A DNA stretch of 64,000 nt. Origin: Welwitschia mirabilis. Taxonomy: Eukaryota; Gnetophyta; Gnetopsida; Welwitschiales. The stretch lies in the NCBI GenBank assembly GCA_051453625.1, contig JBOZIK010000001.1:63053617-63117616 (forward strand), in the 5' to 3' direction. A program made the translations under genes and the position numbers. The notes below the pieces were generated by a model. That model searched no databases and was not told where the DNA came from. It saw nothing but the letters and a program-made list of their open reading frames with translations. This document shows positions 58,540-64,000 of this stretch, piece by piece; positions within the stretch are counted from its first letter, which is position 1; the number at the start of each line of letters is the position of its first letter.

Positions 58540-59835
58540 ATGAACTATGGTTCGGTAGCTAGCTTAAAGGCAAGGAAAGAAAAAGAAAGATGATTAAGAT
58601 CTATGAGGAAATGAATGTTTAGAGATGTAGAGATAGATCTAATCATCTCATCATCCTAGATATAAACCATCTTAGGAATGTATACAGTTACACTCTATTG
58701 AATGAAGATAGTACACTGACGCATATCAACCATCTAGTCCTTAGTGTGTTGTACTCTCCTCTCAATAGATAGGATTCTCTGCTCAAATGTCTACTATCTT
58801 TGATCAAGAGTCTTTTTCTCTAGTCGAGTACCTATGTTCTCTAATTAAGAGTCTGGATGCTTTGATCAAGTATGTGAAATGATCTTAGTGGTCGCAGCTA
58901 GGAGAGCCTGAATCTACTAAATAGTAGCTCCAATCATAGGTCTATGTATTTAAGGTCTCTCTGCCTTTCCTAGAACCTGTATACCCATGTCCTATAAATA
59001 ATTAGTAAATGTATGAATGTGTGATAAACACTGCTTGCCCATGGACTCTGGTATCTCAAACCATCTAAAGAGTGCTGAGAAGAGGCATGAATAACCAAGT
59101 GTCTAAAGGTGTCATGCCTCTATCATGGATTTGAGTCTCCTCCAAATAAAAGTTAGAAGATCCGTCAACTCCCCATGTCTAAAAGCTTCCAAGATCTATA
59201 AATGTACCACCATGATGTGACTCTTATAAAAGGATGGATTGATGTTATGAATCTGTTCTCTATGTAAAACTTTGTATGTGGGAGTCAGCTGAGTAACATT
59301 TATCCCTTAATTGATTAGTAGTCAAATGAGCTGGTATATCCAAAATGGCGTTATAGGATCAACACTCGTCAGTTCCACTAACTAAGTGAATGTACATGCT
59401 TCTAAGCCCATTAAGATCTATGATGACTACAATATGCGATGGGAGAATGACTATCTCATAGTTTCATATGAATGCCATAATCATATCTTGTGGTTAACCA
59501 TAAGCATTTGGTCACCTTTGTATGTGCATGATGTCATAGAACTCCCTCGTCTCTAATACATAATAAGACCCATGTGCATCTAGAATCCATTGGAGTTATA
59601 TATCTATTAATGTTTGATCTACATCAGGCTTAGTACAGCTTATGAAGTCAACAAAATACCACTTGACACATATACTAGCTATCTGAATTATCAAGGAAAA
59701 ACCGTGCTAAGGTGGCGAATGTGCAAGCACTACATGCTCTATCTCTAGCTCTACTAGAGGACCCACCTCTTGCTTTACTGCCTCAGTCTTAGCCTTGGCC
59801 TATCTATCTCTATGCATCTAGGGCCTACTCAATTG
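58540..59835 (-). pseudogene. unidentified post-integrase ORF remnant of E3
   Basis: A coding-like stretch downstream of pol. From 59835 downward, a basic N-terminal part includes AKAKTEAVKQEVGPLVELE. Then come KWYFVDFISCTKPDVDQTL, WILDAHGSYYVLETREFYD, INPSFYKSHIMVVHL, HGELTDLLTFIWRRLKSM, GYSCLFSALFRWFEIPESM and a Gln/Arg-rich tail with heptad-like ILSIERRVQHTKD. Frames shift and stops sit at former Gln and Arg codons. The same ORF tail occurs in E4. Athila elements often carry an extra ORF here, sometimes called env-like. I see no transmembrane segments or family motif, so function is left open. Confidence 0.5.
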
Positions 59836-62009
59836 GAAACAAAAAAATTATCATGTGAAACTAGACAGACATGTCAAAAATGTTACATGAATGTACAATA
59901 ACGACCTATGAAATCAATAAAAACTATGAAAATGCTGAAAGTATGTCATTTCCCCTTAAAATATACAATGCACCCTGAATTGCCTAAACATGAGAGAAAA
60001 AATGATAAAAATGTGAAAAATTAAAAAACTATATTTTTAGTGGGCCTTACATGAAGTAAAAATTTAAAGTTCTTAAATAAAAAATATAATTTAGCAAAGT
60101 TGTGTAAATTGTTGAACTGATCAATTTTGCCGAAAGGACTACTAAATTTCAACTTATAGTTTATAAGAAAATGATTGTGAAAGGTGGAGATTTAAAAATA
60201 CCTCATAATATGTGAAAATGCTCATAACTCAAAAAATACATGATGAAATTCAAATTCGTAAGTCCCAAATCAAAGAGTGCAAAAAACTAAGTGATACATA
60301 TGAAAACTGCATGTTAAAAGGCTGAAAAAAAGTATAAAATAGGAGGAGAGAGAAACATACCTCATTTTAAAAATTTATTAAGATCTGATAAATCTGGATA
60401 TGAAATCTAGTGGAATAATTTCTAAAATATTGGTATAAGTTAGAGGGATCATTATCTCTCAAAAAAACGGATGAAAATAACAAGAAAATAAAAGAAAATA
60501 ACAAAAAAGTGTTTAGGCTGTGGTTTTATTAGGCTGTCATCAAGTCACATTGTCTAGATGATAGCCCTAGGATGACTCTGAAAAAAAATTATACCATCAT
60601 TCATCCTATGTTATCCAAACAATTATGTAAATGATAAGGCATGAAAAAGATTTTCATAAAGAAAAAGGTCAACCAGAAAATGGAGGATCAGATATGATCA
60701 TTTAAGTAGCATTTCTAAATACAAAAACTCAAAAAGATAGAAAATTAGGCAAAAAACCAAGAAAATCAAAGGAAAAAAGATAAATACATGAAAAAGGAAA
60801 AACTATGGCTAAATAAAATAGACAAATTAGATTAAAACCTACAAGAAAAACTACATGAATGTGCTTGAATAAAAAAGAAAATCATGATAAACTTAGAACT
60901 CTTAAGCTACAAGGGAACTCGTAAAAACTAGAAATGGAAAGGATGTTCTTTTTAAGTTTTCAAATGCTCTCTAAAAAATGATTTAACATGAAAGAATAAT
61001 AAGGAAACTACTAAATGATTAAAGTTTTATGAAAGAATAAGAAAAAGCATAAATGAATTTAAAATCCTAAACTTAAAAACCAAAGAAACATAGAGTAAAA
61101 ATGGATACAAGAAATGAGGAGAAGATTATTTACCTATCCTAAGTACTAACCTAGAAAACTCCCAAGGAAAATACCATAACATCACCTGAGTAAATATGCT
61201 TGACAAAATGTATGTACTTTATAAATTTTGCTTGAAAAAATAGTGGTTATGGCAATAGTTAAAGCTTTAACTGCATAGAAAAATGAATGTCAAAATTAAG
61301 AGTTACTTAAAAATGAACTCACCTACTCTCATCCCATAAACACATCCAAATATTCAAAAGTAAAATAACCAAGAGGGAATACTAATAGTCTAGAAAACAA
61401 GTAATGCTTTTAATGATACTAGGAATACCACTGATCCCTAGCCTCAAGGTTTATTTATTTTTCCATAATGATAGGAGTGCAACCACTGTTAGAGTAGTAG
61501 GGACCCATAAAGCATAATCAACTAACCCCCTAGTAAAGTTCCCACAACTACCAACACTTCCAAAAGTTTCTTTCAGAAGTATTTACCCTGGTATAGTAGA
61601 ACATCATGGTGACCATGTATTTTATTTTTGAAGCACAAAATATAATATGGTTATTATTTCTTTCTCCTTTTTTTCCCAAATAATTTCCACATATCACACA
61701 CTCAAAAAGACAAAGGTAAATAAGTGAGATAAAAGACAAAAAAGAACACTTCCAAATAACCCAAGACCTAAAAACTATTGAAAAAGGCACAAGAAACTAA
61801 GGCATATTCCTTCAAATAAAGTTCATAGGCATGGGAATGTCTTAAGATTAGGCGAATTCAATCTTACCACTATAAATACCCAAGCATAAAACTAGTCATA
61901 AAACTTCATAAAGCAATACAATAGTCCCATTTGAAAGATGATTAGGTAATATTATAATATTAATCAAAGGAGTAGGCTAAGAAAGAACTCAAACAATGAT
62001 AGGAAGGAA
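59836..62009 (-). other. E3 noncoding region between pol and the post-pol ORF
   Basis: About 2.2 kb, AT-rich. 61310-61865 aligns with E1 (540-1530). TGTCTAGATGATAG near 60560 is another member of the palindrome-like motif group. The small minus frame 61548-61790 is not conserved in E1. Confidence 0.55.
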
Positions 62010-64000
62010 GTCCTCCTCATCAAGAAGAACCTCTAAAAAAAGAACTTCTACCATGTTCACAGTTGCATCTAAAAATCCTTCATATAATTTCAATTGTTGC
62101 CCATTAACCTTCTAAATCTCTCTAGTCTCTAAGTATAAAATCTTAACTAAGCCATTAAGATGCACTTTCTCTACAAGGTAAGGATCTAATCATTTAGAGA
62201 TTAACATGTTATTCAAAAGATGAATTCTAGTATTATATAAGAAGACAAGTTAACTGGGTTCAAACTTTTTATGAAATATCTTTTTATCATGTTTAAATTT
62301 TGCTTGATCTTTATGGATTAATTGACGATGTATGACATGAGTTATTTTTTAATCAAGATGATTTAATTGGAATAATCTATATTTACGATTTTCATGAAAA
62401 TCCAGAAGATTAAGTTGATGAGATGCACAATAAGAATTATAACACACATCAACTGGTAACACACAAACTTTATAATATACAAGTTCGTAAGGTGAAAAAT
62501 CAAAATAAGTACATTAAGTAGTATGGTAAGCCTAAAGTACATCATTAAGTTTATAATCCCAAGAATTTTTATTAATAAAAACAATTTTTTATAATATTTT
62601 ATTTATTTCTTTATTACCATTTTTAGCTTGTCCACTAGTTTGAGGATGGTAAAAACAAGCTACTTTATGTTCGATACCAATGGATAAAAGAAATTTTTTA
62701 AAAATCTAATTATTAAAATAAGTACCCTTATCACTAATGATAACTTTAGGAAAACCAAATATCTAAAAGATATAAGTTCTAAGAAAATGATAAACAATTC
62801 GAGCATCATTTAAAGAAGTAGGTATGGCTTCAACTCATTTAGTCACATTATCCACAATCACTAAAATGTAATGCTTATCAGAAGAAGGTGGATGAATAGG
62901 GCCTATGAAATTAATATCCCAATAATCAAAAGGCTTACTCTCAAGAATATATCTAAGGGCATTTCTTATGAATGAACAAGGCTATCATAACACTAATAAA
63001 GATTACACTTTCTAATAAAATCAAAATAATCATGAAAAGGAGAAGGCTAATAAAAACCAAAATGAAGGATATTCATCATTGTTTTATATCCATTAAATTT
63101 TCCTTCACAAATACGACTATGATACAAATGAAGGATTTTAGATATCTTCCAACCAGGCACACATTTTCTCATGATTTAGTCTTTACACCTATGGTTTAAA
63201 TGTGGATCTATTCACTCGTAGTCACATATTCTATGAAGAAAAAGATTTGCTTTAATTGTAGGTCTAATGTTATGGTGTTTTCATGGTCACAAAATAGTTA
63301 CCAATGTCAGCATACCAAGAAGGAGAATGAGAAGAAGAAATAGTAAAAAGCTACTCATCAGGAAATGAATCATCAATTATAGAATCATCTACAGGAGAAG
63401 GAAGTTGAGATAAGTGATGAAAAACATAATTATGCTTCCTTGCTTTATCTATGATGGTTAAGTTAAACACTTACATAAGAAAGATCCATCTAGTCAAATG
63501 TGTATTAGAATCTTTCTTGGTCATAGGTAATAAATGGTAGCATGGTCAATATAAACATTTATATAAAAGTTCAAAAGATAATGTTGAAGAGAATTAAGAT
63601 AAAAGATAATAGCTAGCATCTCTTTCTCTGTGGTGGTATAGGTTAATTGAGCTCTAGATAAACATTTGCTATGGTAAGATATAACTTTAAAATCATTCTC
63701 ATATTTTTAACAAAGAACCCCACCCATGTTAAAATTACTTGCATCATACATAAGCTCAAAATCTAGTTTCCAATTGGGTCCCATTACTATAGGAGCATAA
63801 GACAGTTTACATTTAAGCCTATCGAAAGAAAGTTGACAAGATTCATTTCATTAAAATTTTTCTTCTTTCTCTAGTAATAAGAAAAGGGGTTTACAAATAT
63901 TAGCATAATCATGAATGAACCGACAGTAAAAATCATAATGACCAAGAAAAGATCAAACCTATTTAACATTTATAGGGGAACTTAGATTTTGAATAATACC
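62010..64000 (-). pseudogene. pol: Athila-type Ty3/gypsy pol of E3 (RT end, RNase H, integrase), partial and decayed
   Basis: Runs off the right edge. From 64000 downward: the RT C-terminal FLGHYDFYCRFIHDYANICK and PLFLLLEKEEKF; the RNase H start FELMYDASNFNMGGVL near 63745; SYHSKCLSRAQLTYTTTEKE and MLAIIFYLNSLQHYLL near 63560-63680. The integrase zinc finger near 62980-63150 has lost its second His and its first CX2C Cys pair. The integrase core WDINFIGPIHPPSSDKHYIL at about 62870-62920 and VIISDKGTYF near 62730 keep two Asp, but the third catalytic residue is Lys (GQAKNG near 62625). The C-terminal GPY/F-like LDPYLVEKV and KVNGQQLKLY lie near 62080-62160. Many Gln, Arg and Trp codons are stops. 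Small plus-strand frames here are antisense shadows. Confidence 0.92.

Noticed and set aside
1-64000. CRISPR array, bacterial operons or phage
   Set aside because: No spaced short repeats, no ribosome-binding sites, and every recognisable gene is a plant transposable element.

Overview
This is AT-rich, gene-poor nuclear DNA from a plant, almost certainly a flowering plant. Recognisable content is transposable elements in many states of decay: Athila-type Ty3/gypsy elements with 1.1-1.25 kb LTRs, a CACTA (En/Spm) DNA transposon with TNP2-like and TnpA-like genes, a copia fragment, L1-type LINE remnants, short tRNA-like (SINE-like) sequences, and GA and CA microsatellites. A short TTTAGGG run fits a plant. 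I saw no intact host gene, rRNA, credible tRNA gene or CRISPR array. I cannot name the species. Thirteen runs of N interrupt the window, four of them close to 100 bases, which suggests unknown-size assembly gaps.

Layout. Bases 1-3797 are the 3' part of a plus-strand Athila-like element (E1): post-pol region, polypurine tract and 3' LTR. A second plus-strand element (E2) begins at 4490 with a 5' LTR, a decayed tRNA-Asp primer site and gag. Its gag is split by a CACTA transposon at 7944-29699 and resumes in frame at 29700. The CACTA element carries a TNP2-like transposase region (13185-17240), a TnpA-like gene (18118-21000), a LINE scrap (about 21790), and two copies of its own right end (to 26481 and to 29699) on either side of a copia gag-integrase fragment. 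E2 gag breaks off near 30286 against a piece of a noncoding repeat (called R here), which is itself interrupted by a lone Athila LTR (31130-32088).

From 32503 to about 54500 the DNA is noncoding: a 784-bp tandem pair, a plus-strand LINE reverse transcriptase (about 34530-35100), a minus-strand LINE reverse transcriptase (about 39540-40165), and a direct tandem duplication of the ~4.7 kb R unit (41542-47264 and 47265-51985). Each R unit carries three tRNA-like motifs about 0.9 kb apart. From 54584 to the end lie two minus-strand Athila elements: E4 (LTR plus 1.15 kb of internal sequence), and E3 inserted into E4, with its 3' LTR, a post-pol ORF and part of pol reaching the window edge.

The coding relics share one mutational signature: Gln and Arg codons become stops, Cys becomes Tyr, Glu becomes Lys, and the PBS differs from tRNA-Asp only by transitions. 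This is what deamination of methylated cytosine would produce in long-silenced elements. No functional gene system is apparent. The main interest is the insertion history, the recurring palindromic motif in the Athila family, and the tRNA-like clusters.
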